Below, in pieces: positions 63,611 through 64,000 of a stretch of 64,000 nt of DNA. A program made the translations under genes and the position numbers. The first letter of the stretch is position 1. Every line of letters begins with the position of its first letter. Under the pieces are notes generated by a model. That model saw only the letters and a program-made list of their open reading frames with translations, had not been told where the DNA came from and searched no databases. Origin of the DNA: Unio delphinus (taxonomy: Eukaryota > Mollusca > Bivalvia > Unionida > Unionidae). The stretch lies in assembly GCA_029339505.1 (NCBI GenBank), contig JAQISU010000119.1:3626001-3690000 (forward strand). Reading direction: 5' to 3'.

Positions 63611-64000
63611 AATTAAGGCCAGTCAGATAAGTCAACGTTACTAAACAATCATCATGTATTTAGATAATGCATAGTATTTTAAGTTTGATGGCTCTGCCGA
63701 ATCAGATCAAATGTTTTAACCTCAATATGATTTGTTCTGATGCCAAAATGAAAACTTGCATTTAGGAGGCATTTTGACAGTTATTGTCAGGTCACTTGAA
63801 TGTACCACGGCGGTTTACTTCCGCACTCCGTCTAGTCCTTTTGGTATCTCCAGAGAAGAATTAGCCATGCTTAGTTGCTATGTGTTTTTCTGCCCTATCT
63901 CGTCAAAAGGGATTGTATCGTAGGCTTTGTAGTATAACTTGGAGATGTTTTCGATTCCTGAATACCATTTCCTGTGTAGATGGCGAGATATTCAAGGACT
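63611..64000. other. No gene recognised; outside the inverted duplication
   Basis: Unique-looking sequence beyond the outer end of the right arm. Nothing recognised on either strand. Confidence 0.5.

Overview
The window is animal nuclear DNA: AT-rich and gene-poor, with long (ATGT)n, (AT)n, (GA)n and (AAT)n tracts, a spliced gene structure inside one transposon, and many nested, decayed mobile elements. A mollusc, perhaps a bivalve, is my best guess, because the cysteine-rich secreted protein at 44.4 kb resembles a family I associate with molluscs. The sequence alone does not prove this. Almost every coding trace is transposon- or virus-derived. The only intact ordinary gene I can defend is the secreted protein at 44437-44877.

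Layout. 0.8-5 kb: a decayed protein-primed family B DNA polymerase (Polinton/Maverick or adintovirus type), followed on the same strand by a broken BIR (inhibitor-of-apoptosis) domain. 5-14 kb: non-coding DNA with a 49-bp minisatellite, a GA tract, a proline-rich open frame and several copies of an unclassified dispersed repeat. 13-27 kb and 42-63.6 kb: the two arms of a large, old, imperfect inverted duplication, whose matching blocks run in mirror order. Centre (27-39.8 kb): the 5' half of a LINE, then a second virus-like relic on the minus strand with a superfamily 1 helicase, a frame-broken unknown gene and a probable capsid-like gene.

The right arm has taken up three DNA transposons that the left arm lacks, so the left arm shows the empty sites. 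(1) A ZBED/GTF2IRD2-like hAT element (39805-42472), nested in the LINE. (2) A 7.7-kb Kolobok-type element (45912-53611) with TTAA target sites. (3) A 2.6-kb hAT-like element (57411-60004) with a 7-bp target duplication. The left arm carries a dead copy of the secreted-protein gene; the right arm keeps the intact one.

The most interesting unit is the Kolobok-type element. It carries two convergent, intron-containing genes: a P2X7 ballast-domain-like gene (+) and a THAP/Kolobok transposase (-). Their last exons lie back to back in a segment that has been tandemly triplicated. Each gene keeps a readable last exon only in the repeat copy nearest to it.
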